A DNA stretch of 64,000 bases from Streptomyces zinciresistens K42 (GTDB lineage Bacteria; Actinomycetota; Actinomycetes; Streptomycetales; Streptomycetaceae), in assembly GCF_000225525.1 (NCBI RefSeq), contig NZ_AGBF01000007.1, positions 52,735 through 116,734 of the forward strand, read 5' to 3'. This document shows positions 34,374 through 43,389 of this stretch, piece by piece. Every line of letters begins with the position of its first letter. Position 1 is the stretch's first letter. Made by a program: the position numbers and the translations under genes. The notes below the pieces were generated by a model. It was given only the letters and a program-made list of their open reading frames with translations. It was not told where the DNA came from and ran no database searches.

Positions 34374-34748
34374 CTAGTTGCCGGGGATACGGGTGCAGCA
34401 GGTCAGGGCGGCGGCGTTGTCCGCGGCCAGCGAACGGGCCAGGACGACCAGGTCCGCCACGCGCGGGTCGCCGACGGAGTAGCGCAGCTTCTTGCCGTCC
34501 CGGCGGGCGGTGACGTAGCCGCAGTCCACGAGACAGGACAGGTGCACCGAGACGCGCGGCTGGGAGATTCCGGCGTGCTCGACGCACTCGGCACTGGTGC
34601 GCTCGCCGCGCAGGATGAACTCCAGCAGCTTCAGCCGGGTGGGGTCCGACAGGGCGCGGAAGAACTTGGCCACCGTGTCCAGATGGGTGCAGGGCACCTC
34701 ATCGGCAGCCGACGCCGCCGGGGCGGGGGTGTTAAGGCGCTGGGGCAT
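34374..34748 (-). CDS. merR: ArsR/SmtB-type mercury repressor MerR
   Basis: 124 residues from ATG 34748. Winged helix: FFRALSDPTRLKLLEFILRGERTSAECVEHAGISQPRVSVHLSCLVDCGYVTARRDGKKLRYSV. Cysteines in VPCTHLD, SAECVEH, LVDCGYV and the terminal LTCCTRIPGN could bind Hg(II). In Streptomyces the mercury regulator is of the ArsR family, not the classic MerR family, and is transcribed away from merA as here. It should repress both divergent units until Hg(II) binds. Confidence 0.85.
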   Translation of the reverse strand: MPQRLNTPAPAASAADEVPCTHLDTVAKFFRALSDPTRLKLLEFILRGERTSAECVEHAGISQPRVSVHLSCLVDCGYVTARRDGKKLRYSVGDPRVADLVVLARSLAADNAAALTCCTRIPGN

Positions 34749-34869
34749 ACGGGTGGCCTCCACAACTGGAACTATTCGCATGTCCGTATAGTATGGCGGC
34801 AATGAGATATTCGGCAAGACGCATAGCAGCGGGCCTGGAATCCCGGGCTCCGCAGGAGAAGGCGGCATC
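34749..34869. promoter_or_regulatory. Divergent merR/merA promoter region
   Basis: A 121-bp gap, noticeably AT-richer than its surroundings. It contains CGCATGTCCGTATAGTATGG near 34776-34795, with a TATAGT -10-like element for merA. This is the expected operator for the ArsR-type MerR; I cannot define an exact dyad. Confidence 0.5.
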
Positions 34870-36306
34870 GTGACCACGACGGAATCCGGCTACGACCTGG
34901 CGGTCATCGGCTCCGGCTCGGCGGCGTTCGCCGCCGCCATCGCCGCCACCAATCAGGGCAGGCGGGTGGTGATGGTCGAGCGCGGGACCACCGGCGGTAC
35001 CTGCGTCAACGTCGGCTGCGTGCCGTCCAAGGCGCTGCTGGCCGCCGCCGAGGCCCGCCACGGCGCCGCTGCGGCGGGACGGTTCCCCGGACTCGCCCCG
35101 GCCGACGTCCCGGTCGGCTTCCCGGCGCTGATCGGCGGCAAGGACGCCCTGGTCGCACAGTTGCGCACGGAGAAGTACACCGACCTGGCCGCCGACTACG
35201 GCTTCGAGATTGTGCACGGCACCGCCACCTTCACCGGGACCACCGAGGCCCCGGCCTTGGACGTCGCGCTGAACGGCGGTGGCGCCCGCCGGATCAAGGC
35301 CGCGCACTACCTGATCGCGACCGGCTCCGCCCCCTGGGCCCCGCCCGTCGACGGCCTGGAGGAGGCGGGATACCTGACCTCCACCACGGCGATGGAGCTC
35401 GACGCGCCGCCGGAGTCGATGGTGGTGGCCGGCGGGAACGCGGTCGGCCTGGAGCAGGCCCAGCTCTTCGCCCGCCTCGGCACCCGCGTGAGTGTCGTCG
35501 AGGCCCTGGACCGGCTGGCCCCGTTCGAGGAACCCGAAGTCTCCGCCGCGATCGAGGAGGTCTTCGCCGACGAGGGCATCGCCGTGCACACCGGCGCCGC
35601 GCTGGCCGCCGTCCGGCGTGACGAGCACGGCTACACCGTCACCGCCCGCCGCGGCGAAGCCCTCACCGAGCTGCGGGCCGAGCAGCTGCTGATCGCCACC
35701 GGCCGCCGCCCGGTCACTGCGGGGCTGAACCTCGACACCGTGGGGGTGAAGACCGGGACGCGCGGCGAAGTCGTCGTCGACGACCACCAGCACACCACCA
35801 ACGAGCGGATCTGGGCCGCAGGGGACGTCGCTGGAGGCCCGCAGTTCGTGTACGTCGCCGCCGCCCAGGGCACCCTGGCCGCCGACAACGCCCTCGCCGG
35901 GGCGGGCCGCACCCTGGACTACACCGCGCTGCCCCGGGTCACCTTCACCAGCCCGGCCATCGCCGCGGTGGGGATGACCGACGCCCAGGTGGCCGAGGCC
36001 GGGCTGCGCTGCGACTGCCGCACCCTGCCGCTTCAGCATGTGCCCCGCGCTCTGGCCAACAGGGACACCCGCGGCCTGGTCAAACTCGTCGCCGACGCCG
36101 ACACCGGTCGCGTGCTCGGCGTCCACGTGATCGCCGACGGCGCCGGCGACCTCATCACCGCCGCCACCTACGCGATCACCGCCGGGATGACCGTCGACCA
36201 GCTCGCCCACACCTGGGCCCCGTACCTGACCATGGCCGAAGCCCTCAAGCTCGCCGCCCAGACCTTCACCAGCGATGTCGTCAAGCTCTCCTGCTGCGCC
36301 GGCTGA
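34870..36306 (+). CDS. merA: Mercuric reductase MerA
   Basis: 478 residues from a GTG with AGGAGAAGG upstream. FAD-binding N-terminus (DLAVIGSGSAAFAAAIAA), redox-active disulfide GGTCVNVGCVPSK, NADPH-binding GGNAVGLEQAQLFARLGT, FAD-binding IWAAGDVAGGPQFVY, and the C-terminal Cys pair LSCCAG that hands Hg(II) to the active site. Reduces Hg(II) to volatile Hg(0) with NADPH. It lacks the N-terminal HMA domain of many MerAs, as in Streptomyces. Confidence 0.96.
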   Translation: MTTTESGYDLAVIGSGSAAFAAAIAATNQGRRVVMVERGTTGGTCVNVGCVPSKALLAAAEARHGAAAAGRFPGLAPADVPVGFPALIGGKDALVAQLRTEKYTDLAADYGFEIVHGTATFTGTTEAPALDVALNGGGARRIKAAHYLIATGSAPWAPPVDGLEEAGYLTSTTAMELDAPPESMVVAGGNAVGLEQAQLFARLGTRVSVVEALDRLAPFEEPEVSAAIEEVFADEGIAVHTGAALAAVRRDEHGYTVTARRGEALTELRAEQLLIATGRRPVTAGLNLDTVGVKTGTRGEVVVDDHQHTTNERIWAAGDVAGGPQFVYVAAAQGTLAADNALAGAGRTLDYTALPRVTFTSPAIAAVGMTDAQVAEAGLRCDCRTLPLQHVPRALANRDTRGLVKLVADADTGRVLGVHVIADGAGDLITAATYAITAGMTVDQLAHTWAPYLTMAEALKLAAQTFTSDVVKLSCCAG

Positions 36307-36334
36307 GAGCGCCCTGACCGATGCGGAGGCGTTC

Positions 36335-36769
36335 ATGGGTGCGAAGCGAGCCCGGCCGATGACGGTCGGAGAGCTCTCCCGCCGCACCGGCGTGACCGTC
36401 AAGGCCCTGCGTGAGTACACCGACCTCGGCCTGATCTACACCCTCGGCCGCAGCCCGGCCAACTACCGCCTGTACGACACCGACGCCCTGTGGTGCGTGC
36501 GGTTCATCGGCGAACTGCGCGGCCTCGGGCTGACCGTCGCCGAGATCCGTGAGCTGACCGCCGCCGGGGAGGACGGCGCCGGGCGAGAGATCGGTTCGTA
36601 TCTGGCCGAGCTGCTGCACCGCTCCCGCGAGCGGCTGCGGGAGCGCATCGCCGCCCAACAGCAGATCCTGGACCGCATCGAGAAGTTCGAGACCGAGCAC
36701 CAGCAGCATCTCGCCGAGGGCGACCTGTGCTGGGCCGGTGATCCGCGCGGCTGCGAGACGCGGGCTTGA
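36335..36769 (+). CDS. MerR-family metal-responsive regulator
   Basis: 144 residues; GGAGG before ATG 36335. Helix-turn-helix MTVGELSRRTGVTVKALREYTDLGLI ... NYRLYDTDALWCVRFIGELRGLGLTVAEIREL, a long dimerisation helix, and a C-terminal LCWAGDPRGC that could bind metal with W-CVR. Located between merA and merB. It is the best candidate to act on the 20-bp-spacer promoters with CCCCTGGGG dyads before merB and the Cys-rich mini-gene. Confidence 0.85.
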   Translation: MGAKRARPMTVGELSRRTGVTVKALREYTDLGLIYTLGRSPANYRLYDTDALWCVRFIGELRGLGLTVAEIRELTAAGEDGAGREIGSYLAELLHRSRERLRERIAAQQQILDRIEKFETEHQQHLAEGDLCWAGDPRGCETRA

Positions 36770-36797
36770 CCCTCACCCCTGGGGCAGACCCTACGGT
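36766..36797 (+). promoter_or_regulatory. MerR-type promoter before merB
   Basis: TTGACC (-35, 36766-36771) and TACGGT (-10, 36792-36797) are 20 bp apart, the stretched spacing typical of MerR-activated promoters. The spacer holds the dyad CACCCCTGGGGCAG. Confidence 0.65.
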
Positions 36798-36848
36798 CGG
36801 TGGCATCGGACCCATCCACGCACAGGGAAGGGAAGGGAAGGACCCGCT

Positions 36849-37490
36849 GTGGACACCGACACCCGCAAGCTCGCCACCCGCTTCACCGACACCGTCAACC
36901 GCGCCCCGGGCGTGAAGCTCTCGCTCCTGCGCCCCCTACTGACGTTGCTGGCAAGCGGTGAGCCGGTCACCCTCGACCAGCTCGCCGCCCAGGCCGACCG
37001 CACCGTGGACGAGATCCGTCAGGCACTGGCCGACATGCCCGACACCGAATACGACACCGCTGGCCGCATCATCGGCAACGGCCTCACCCACAACCCCACC
37101 CCGCACCGCTACCAGACCGGCGGCCGCACCCTCTACGCCTGGTGCGCCATGGACACCCTCGTCTTCCCGGCCATCATCGGCCACACCGCCCAGGTCACCT
37201 CCCCCTGCCGGGCCACCGGGGAACCGGTCCGCCTCACCGTGACCCCCGACGGACCCACGCACGTGGAGCCGACTACGGCCGTCGTCTCCGTGGTCACCCC
37301 CGACGCACCGACCTCGGTCCGCGCCGCCTTCTGCAACCAGGTCCACTTCTTCGCCGGCGCCGACGCCGCCAATGACTGGTTGGGCGAGCACCCCGACGCG
37401 CAGGTCTTGCCGGTCGCCGACGCCTTCGAGGTCGGACGGCCCATCATCGAGCAAGTCCTCGCCGGCAACGCCCAGGGCGGCTGCTGCTGA
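36849..37490 (+). CDS. merB: Organomercurial lyase MerB
   Basis: 213 residues from a GTG preceded by AAGGGAAGG. Catalytic region GGRTLYAWCAMDTLVFPAIIGHTAQVTSPC and AAFCNQVHFFAG: the two cysteines and the Asp (CAMD) needed to cleave C-Hg bonds. Ends in GGCC, a possible extra Hg(II) hand-off site. With MerA it gives broad-spectrum mercury resistance. Confidence 0.95.
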   Translation: MDTDTRKLATRFTDTVNRAPGVKLSLLRPLLTLLASGEPVTLDQLAAQADRTVDEIRQALADMPDTEYDTAGRIIGNGLTHNPTPHRYQTGGRTLYAWCAMDTLVFPAIIGHTAQVTSPCRATGEPVRLTVTPDGPTHVEPTTAVVSVVTPDAPTSVRAAFCNQVHFFAGADAANDWLGEHPDAQVLPVADAFEVGRPIIEQVLAGNAQGGCC

Positions 37491-37579
37491 ACCGGCCTCG
37501 CACCGCCCCGGCGGGCCATGCCCCGCCGGGGCGGGACAACCGGCATGCCCAGGGTGCGCCACTCCTGCCTGGCGGACGC

Positions 37580-37729
37580 CTACCCGGACTTCTTGACCAT
37601 GGTCTTGCCGCAGCAGCACGTCGGGCTCTGCCGACCGGTGCAGGTCGGCGGGGCCGCCTTGGTCACGGTCAGCTCGCACCCGCATGCCGCATCGGGGCAG
37701 CGGTAGACCTCGCCTTCGCGGAACGGCAT
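37580..37729 (-). CDS. Cys-rich mini-protein (metal-binding)
   Basis: 49 residues from ATG 37729, with GGGAGG 8 bases upstream. EVYRCPDAACGCELTVTKAAPPTC ... PTCCCGKTMVKKSG has seven cysteines in CxxxxCxC and CCC groups. It resembles small desulforedoxin-like metal-binding proteins. Transcribed from a MerR-type promoter with the same CCCCTGGGG dyad as merB, so probably part of the mercury or copper response. Confidence 0.7.
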   Translation of the reverse strand: MPFREGEVYRCPDAACGCELTVTKAAPPTCTGRQSPTCCCGKTMVKKSG

Positions 37730-37772
37730 GGTCATCACCTCCCTCGTCACGCTCTCCATCCGTACGTGCCCG

Positions 37773-37804
37773 ACGCTAGAACCTGACCCCTGGGGCAAGG
37801 TCAA
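37773..37804 (-). promoter_or_regulatory. MerR-type promoter before the Cys-rich mini-gene
   Basis: On the reverse strand TTGACC (37799-37804) and TAGCGT (37773-37778) are separated by 20 bp. The spacer carries ACCTGACCCCTGGGGCAAGG, palindromic around CCCCTGGGG like the merB promoter. Confidence 0.65.
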
Positions 37805-37828
37805 CACTGGGGGTAGGAGGTGGCGGAC

Positions 37829-38065
37829 GTGACGCTGCGGGCACTGACCATCGGGCAGGCAGCCCAGGCCGCGGGACTGCCCCGCAAAGCGGTGCGGGTG
37901 TACGAGGCCAAGGGGCCGCGTTCATCTCGGCCATCGCCATGTACTTCCAGGTGCCCTCCGCCCGCGCCACCGACCGCCGCCTGGTGCTGGCCGGGAGGCT
38001 CCCGCCCACCGCACACCCTGCGCGAGCTGGAACACCGCGACCGCGGGCACCGGGAGGCGTCATGA
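37829..38065 (+). pseudogene. Truncated MerR-family regulator
   Basis: GTG 37829 has AGGAGG 8 bases upstream. The first 28 residues (LRALTIGQAAQAAGLPRKAVRVYEAKG) are a MerR helix-turn-helix, then the sequence loses homology and only HTLRELEHRDRGHREAS at the end looks MerR-like. About 100 residues of a normal regulator are missing or replaced. It overlaps the cytochrome b start. Confidence 0.55.
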
Positions 38066-38988
38066 CCAGCCACCGCCCCGAACGTGCTGCCGCCGCCGGC
38101 CCGGAGACCGCCACACCACAGTCCGCTCGTCCTGGCCGGCTGCGGCGGGCCGTCGACGCGATCGACGAACGCATGGGCATCAAGGCGCTGGCCTGTCCGA
38201 TGTCCGAGCACGCCAACAACCTGACCTGGAGCCTGGGCGGACTGACCGTCGTGTCCTTCGTGACGCTGCTGGTCACCGGGATCTACATCGCGCAGTTCTA
38301 CTCACCGACCCCAAAGGACGCCAACCAGTCCGTGCGCGACCTGGTCACCGACGTCTGGCTTGGCTGCTTCGCCCGCGGCCTGCACTACTGGCCGGCGCAG
38401 GCGATGTTCGTCCTCGCCCTGCTGCACCTGCTCCGTGTCTTCTTCCACGCCTCTTTCAAGAAGCCGCGCGAGGGCAACTGGATCACCGGCAGCGCCATGT
38501 TCCTGCTCACCTTCCTCGCGATCTTCACTGCACGGTCATCCAGTGGGACCAGGAAGGGTACGAGGCGCTGGTCCACAACCTGGACGTCGCCAAGCTGCTC
38601 GGCGGCGCCGGCATCTGATTCGCCCCCGAGTTCACCGACCGGGTGCCGATCGTGCTGCGCCCGTACACCGTGCACGCGGTCATCGGCCCCGGGCTGATCG
38701 TGCTGCTCCTCGTGTGGCACGCGCTGCTCGTCAAGCGGTATCGAGATCACCCGCCCGCTGTGGATGTTCTGGTGGTACTTCCCCCTGGAGGAATGGTTCG
38801 GAGTCGCCTCCATCGCCTACGTCATCGCCGGCGTCTTCGGACTGATCTTCCTGGTGCCCTTCCTCGACCGCGGCCCGAAACGCCTCTGGCGGGAGCGGAA
38901 GACGGCCACGGCCACCGCTGTCGTCCTGCTTCTCGTACTGGCCGCCATCACCGTCAACGTGTGGGTCAACAACCCCAAGGGGCACTGA
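38062..38988 (+). pseudogene. Cytochrome b (b6/QcrB N-terminal type), multiply broken
   Basis: GGGAGG before ATG 38062. MSEHANNLTWSLGGLTVVSFVTLLVTGIYIAQFYS ... HYWPAQAMFVLALLHLLRVFFHASFKKPREGNWITGSAMFLLTFLAI carries the transmembrane histidines (LHYW, LLHLLRVFFH) that hold haem. The frame breaks near 38530 (one G short), an internal TGA at 38616-38618 replaces an expected Trp, and another shift near 38740 precedes EITRPLWMFWWYFPLEEWFGVASIAYV ... VNNPKGH. Three lesions make a functional product unlikely unless the sequence is faulty. Confidence 0.75.
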
Positions 38989-39242
38989 TGTACGCCGCCG
39001 ACCCGCGGCGCGCCCCGCGCTGGTTCTGGACCCTGCTCGCCCTCGCCGTACTCGCGATGGGCGACCTCTACCAGGGCCTGCGCGCCGCGCCAGGTCCCGG
39101 AACCGGCCTCCTCGTGGCGGGCAGCGCCCTCGTCCTCATCTCGTCCACCGTCCAGGCCGCCCGGATCCTGACCGCACTTACCGGCCCGCCCCGGCTCCAC
39201 GCACACCGGAGTCATCACCCCACGGACGTGCGCCGAGAGTAG
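38988..39242 (+). CDS. Small two-helix membrane protein downstream of cytochrome b
   Basis: 84 residues; ATG overlaps the cytochrome b stop (TGATG). Two hydrophobic segments ([19 protein letters not shown] and [25 protein letters not shown]). Probably a subunit or accessory of the cytochrome b gene; no family recognised. Confidence 0.55.
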   Translation: MYAADPRRAPRWFWTLLALAVLAMGDLYQGLRAAPGPGTGLLVAGSALVLISSTVQAARILTALTGPPRLHAHRSHHPTDVRRE

Positions 39243-39270
39243 CGGGCGAGCCGCGCACTCGCACAGGAAT

Positions 39271-39285
39271 ACTAAAACCATTAGT
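39271..39285. promoter_or_regulatory. Class-1 operator, 10/10, before the CopB-like ATPase
   Basis: ACTAAAACCATTAGT, a perfect match, 64 bp before the GTG of the P-type ATPase. Confidence 0.65.
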
Positions 39286-39348
39286 TTGTGGGCAAGGGCC
39301 ACGGGCGATGCTCCCCACGCATCCCCGTCACTCGAAGGAGGAGTGCCC

Positions 39349-41865
39349 GTGCAGCATCACGCGGATCGTCCGACGGATCACCGCAAGGAGCGCAGCACGG
39401 CTGTGCTCGAACTGGGCGGGCTTCGCTGGGCGTCCCAGCAGAACGTCGCCGCCTCCGTCCTGGGGCGCCGACCAGGGGTGCTGGAGGTCGAGGTCAATCC
39501 GGTGTCGGAGACGGCGAACGTGGTCTTCGACCCGAACCTCACCTCGCTGGCCGAGCTGCGCCGCTGGGTGGAGGAGTGCGGCTACCACTGCGCTGGCCAG
39601 TCCGTTCCGGCCCACCTGTGCGATCCGATGGCCGAACCGGACCCGCCGCATCCCCACGCAACGCACGGCCACGTGGGCCATGAGGGGCATACGGCGGTCA
39701 CCGAGCCGCCGACTCCCCCTGCTCACGCGGAACATGTCACCCACGCCGAGCACGAGGCGCACGCCGCACCGGAGGCGATGCCCTCTCCGCACGAGGTGAT
39801 GGGCCACGGCGGGCACGAGGGCATGTCGATGGCGGCGATGGTGGCGGACATGCGCAACCGCTTCCTCGTCGCCGTGCTCTTCTCCATCCCCATCGTCATC
39901 TGGTCACCGATCGGCGAGGACGTCTTCGGACTCGACGTACCGGTCCCGTTCGGCCTGCGCGAAGACGTGTGGGCACTCCTGCTCAGCCTGCCGGTGATCT
40001 TCTACTCGTGCACGATCTTCTTCGACGGCGCCGTACGCGCGCTCCGCGCCCGCACCCTGGACATGATGGTGCTGGTCGCGGTCGCCGTGGGCTCCGGTTG
40101 GCTGTACTCGCTGATCGTCACGCTCACAGGCGGCGGCGACGTCTTCTACGAGGCGGCCACCGTGCTGGCCTCCTTCGTGCTGCTCGGCCACTGGTTCGAG
40201 ATGCGCGCCCGCGGCGGCGCCAACGACGCCATCCGCACCCTGCTCAACCTGGCCCCGCCCAAGGCACTGGTGCTGCGCGACGGCGAGCCGGTCGAGATAC
40301 CCACCGCCGAGGTCCTCGTCGGTGACCTGCTGCTGGTCCGCCCCGGCGCGAAGATCGCCGTCGACGGGGTCGTGGAGGAGGGCGAGAGCGAGGTCGACGA
40401 GTCGATGGTCACCGGCGAGAGCCTGCCGGTGCACAAGGCTCCCGGCTCCCAGGTCGTCGGCGCGACCATCAACGCCAACGGCACCCTGCGCGTGCGGGCC
40501 ACCAAAGTCGGCGCCGACACCGCGCTCGCCCAGATCGTCCAGCTGGTGCAACAGGCCCAGAACTCCAAAGCCCCTGGACAGCGGCTCGCCGACCGGGCCG
40601 CCTTCTGGCTGGTCTTCGTCGCGCTGATCGGCGGAGCCGCGACCCTGGCCGTCTGGCTGCTGGCCACCGACCGCTCGCTCGGCACGGCCATGCTGTTCGC
40701 CATCACGGTCGTGGTCGTCACCTGCCCCGACGCCCTGGGTCTGGCCACCCCCACCGCGATCATGGTCGGTACCGGGCTGGGCGCCCAGCGGGGCGTGCTG
40801 TTCAAGAACGCCGTCGGCCTGGAAACCTCGGCACGTATCCAGACCGTCGTCATGGACAAGACCGGGACCCTGACCAAGGGCGAACCCGAGGTGACCGATG
40901 TGGTCACCGTCGACGGGACGGCTGAGAGCGAACTGCTGCGGCTGGTGGCCGCGGTGGAACGGGAGTCCGAGCACCCGCTGGCCGAGGCCGTCGTCCGGTA
41001 CGCCGAGGCCCACGGCGTGGACGCGGTGCGCGCCGAGCGGTTCGAGAACGTCCCCGGGCACGGCGCCATCGCCGACGTCGACGGTCACCGCGTGGTGGTC
41101 GGCAACCGCCGCCTGGCCGAGCGTGAGGGCATCGACCTGGGCGAACTCGACCAGCTCCGCAAGGAGTTGGCCACCACCGGCCGCACCGTCGTCACCGCCG
41201 CCGTAGACGGCCGCGCCGCCGGTCTCATCGGCATCGCCGACGCGCCCCGGGAGACCTCCCGGCAAGCCGTGGCCGAACTGCACGCCCTGGGCGTCGAGGT
41301 GGTCATGCTCACCGGCGACAACCAGGCCACCGCCGACCGCATCGCCGAACAGCTCGGCATCGACACCGTCATCGCCGAGGTCCTCCCCGGCGACAAGGCC
41401 GCCAAGGTCGCCGAACTCCAGGCGAGCGGCCGCAAGGTCGCCATGGTCGGCGACGGCGTCAACGACGCCCCCGCCCTGGCCCAGGCCGACCTCGGCATCG
41501 CCATCGGCGCCGGCACCGACGTCGCCATCGAGACCGCCGACCTCGTACTGATGCGCTCCGACCCCCTCGACGTTCCCACCGCCCTGCGCATCGGCCGCGG
41601 CACCCTGCGCAAGATGCGCCAGAACCTCGCCTGGGCCATCGGCTACAACTCCATCGCCCTGCCCATCGCCGCCGGCGTCTTCGAACCCGCCATCGGCCTG
41701 GTCCTGCGCCCCGAGATCGCCGCCCTGTCCATGTCCGGCTCCAGCATCATCGTCGCCGTCAACGCCCTCGCCCTCAAACGGCTGCGGCTGCCCGAAGCAC
41801 CCACTCCGCCCGCCGAACCCGCGCCGCGTACACCCGTGGCTCCGACAACGGCCCACAGCTCCTGA
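39349..41865 (+). CDS. CopB-like heavy-metal P1B-type ATPase with CPD motif
   Basis: 838 residues from GTG 39349 (AAGGAGG upstream). The N-terminus holds an HMA-like fold without CxxC ([12 protein letters not shown]), then a His/Met-rich stretch ([39 protein letters not shown]). Catalytic motifs: TGES, DKTGT (near residue 503), [14 protein letters not shown]. The ion-binding motif is CPD ([13 protein letters not shown], near 459), not CPC or CPH. A His-rich N-terminus resembles the P1B-3 (CopB) group; CAC to GAC is one base from CPH. Metal specificity is therefore uncertain. Class-1 operator upstream. Confidence 0.88.
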   Translation: MQHHADRPTDHRKERSTAVLELGGLRWASQQNVAASVLGRRPGVLEVEVNPVSETANVVFDPNLTSLAELRRWVEECGYHCAGQSVPAHLCDPMAEPDPPHPHATHGHVGHEGHTAVTEPPTPPAHAEHVTHAEHEAHAAPEAMPSPHEVMGHGGHEGMSMAAMVADMRNRFLVAVLFSIPIVIWSPIGEDVFGLDVPVPFGLREDVWALLLSLPVIFYSCTIFFDGAVRALRARTLDMMVLVAVAVGSGWLYSLIVTLTGGGDVFYEAATVLASFVLLGHWFEMRARGGANDAIRTLLNLAPPKALVLRDGEPVEIPTAEVLVGDLLLVRPGAKIAVDGVVEEGESEVDESMVTGESLPVHKAPGSQVVGATINANGTLRVRATKVGADTALAQIVQLVQQAQNSKAPGQRLADRAAFWLVFVALIGGAATLAVWLLATDRSLGTAMLFAITVVVVTCPDALGLATPTAIMVGTGLGAQRGVLFKNAVGLETSARIQTVVMDKTGTLTKGEPEVTDVVTVDGTAESELLRLVAAVERESEHPLAEAVVRYAEAHGVDAVRAERFENVPGHGAIADVDGHRVVVGNRRLAEREGIDLGELDQLRKELATTGRTVVTAAVDGRAAGLIGIADAPRETSRQAVAELHALGVEVVMLTGDNQATADRIAEQLGIDTVIAEVLPGDKAAKVAELQASGRKVAMVGDGVNDAPALAQADLGIAIGAGTDVAIETADLVLMRSDPLDVPTALRIGRGTLRKMRQNLAWAIGYNSIALPIAAGVFEPAIGLVLRPEIAALSMSGSSIIVAVNALALKRLRLPEAPTPPAEPAPRTPVAPTTAHSS

Positions 41866-42093
41866 TGGGAACTGCCGAGTCGGAGAGACTCGGTGCCGTA
41901 GGAGTCGGACGGCAGTCGTTCAAGACGCGGTGCGTGCTCCGCGACAGCGTCACCTGCTGGAGAGTCTGCCGGGTAAAACCGGTCGCCCTGTGCGGCTTCG
42001 AGTTCGCGCGGTACGTCGGCAGTGTGCACTGTTCGTGGACGCCGCACCTGCGCGCGGCCGGCACTTCGCCCGGCTGCGACCTTCACCAGCTGG

Positions 42094-42450
42094 TCAGAGC
42101 TGCGGTGGGCGGTCGCCGGGCTCACTGGCGGAACCGGACAGCTGCAGACCGATGACCCCGACGATCACCAACGTGATCGAGAGGATCTTGAAGGGGGAGA
42201 CCAGGTCGCCGAGGAAGGCCATGCCGTAGACCGCCGTGCCCGACGCGCCGATGCCGGTCCACACCGCGTACGCGGGGCCGACATCCAGCTTCTTCAGCGA
42301 GAGCGTCAGCAGACCGAAGCTGGCCAGCGCGAAAACGCAGAACCCGATGGTCGGCCAGAGCCGGGTGAAGCCGTCGGACAGCTTGAGGCTCACCGCGAAG
42401 CCGGTCTCGAACAGTCCGGCGACGATGACGAGCAGCCACGCCATGGCCAT
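42094..42450 (-). CDS. SMR family small multidrug/guanidinium exporter
   Basis: 118 residues; GGAGGTG before the ATG. Four membrane helices; WLLVIVAGLFETGFAVSLKLSDGFTRLWP has the essential Glu of helix 1 (AGLFE), and AYAVWTGIGASGTAVYG is the SugE/Gdx-type signature. These dimeric proton antiporters export guanidinium or quaternary ammonium compounds. I looked for a guanidine riboswitch upstream and could not support one. Confidence 0.85.
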   Translation of the reverse strand: MAMAWLLVIVAGLFETGFAVSLKLSDGFTRLWPTIGFCVFALASFGLLTLSLKKLDVGPAYAVWTGIGASGTAVYGMAFLGDLVSPFKILSITLVIVGVIGLQLSGSASEPGDRPPQL

Positions 42451-42982
42451 GTGCGAGCACCTCCACGCCTCGGGTCGGCAGGTCCAGCGACCGCCGCGCC
42501 GACCGGGTTCATCGTCTCGCGCGAGTATGCACTGGCCGGCCGCGGTTGTCGGCGACCCCGGGGCTCAGTCACGCTCGCGCCGTTCCCAGCCGGCGAGCAG
42601 CCGCCACGAGTACGACATTGACGCTCCGACTGTGCGCACAGCCGCTCCGGGCCCGCCGGAATCTCCTGCCGCGCTCCGGACGCCGGGCCGCGACGGCCAG
42701 TTGGCCTGGGGTGACCAGGCCCGACCCAGGTGCCGGCCGCGCGCAGGTGCGTCGTCACCGTGCGGCTCAGGACGCCAGGGGCGTCGACGGTACGTGGCAG
42801 TGTTGCCGACGACGTCGTACGCGAGGCCGCGAAAGGGCGGTTCGGCCGCCTGAGCGCCGGTGACGCCACCCGGGGCGTACCGTGCACTGCTGCTCCGCCC
42901 GCTCGGGGTGTCTCCGGCAGGTCGCACGGCCGCGTCCGCAATGCCGTGGAAGAGGCCTGGCCCGGGCCGGGGTTGCGCGCGG
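42451..42982. other. Gap without a supported gene
   Basis: 532 bp. Frames on both strands are Arg/Pro/Gly-rich with no recognisable domain and no strong ribosome site. It separates the SMR pump from a multicopper oxidase fragment and looks like decayed DNA. Confidence 0.35.
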
Positions 42983-43276
42983 TCAGTGCAGGCCCGTACT
43001 CATCAACAGCTCCGCCCTGCCCTGCTGACGGATCTCCAGCACCACCAAGGCCCGGCCGAAGGTGATCCACCCCGCTCCCGGCCGTACGCGCAGCACCAGC
43101 CGGCGGCCCACGGCGGCCCCGGCCACCAGGCGGGCCACAACGGCGACCGCGACCAGCGGGAAGGCCCCGTCGTCCAGGGTGACCAGGAGGTCGTAGCGTA
43201 CGCCGGAGGCCACTTGGAGCGTGTCGGCGGTGACCGGCTCGGCGGAGAAGCCTCTGAGGCTGAGCGGCGAGATCAC
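42983..43276 (-). pseudogene. Internal fragment of a multicopper oxidase
   Basis: The frame contains GFSAEPVTADTLQVASGVRYDLLVTLDDGAFPLVAVA, closely parallel to DGFPVQHQEVDALLVGMGERYDVLVTLDDGVFPLVALA in the intact oxidase at 7279-8889. No copper-binding motif remains, so this is a relic of a second oxidase. Confidence 0.6.
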
Positions 43277-43389
43277 CGCGCGGGTTGCGGCCCGGTTCCG
43301 GGGGCGAACGGATGGCGAGGAACGGCAGGTCCCGATCCCCGCTTGAGGGCGCGGGAGTCAGGCGAGACAGGCAGGCCCCGGGGATGGGC

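Noticed and set aside
42451..42560. Guanidine riboswitch before the SMR exporter
   Set aside because: SugE/Gdx exporters often have one, but I could not recognise the conserved core of any guanidine class.
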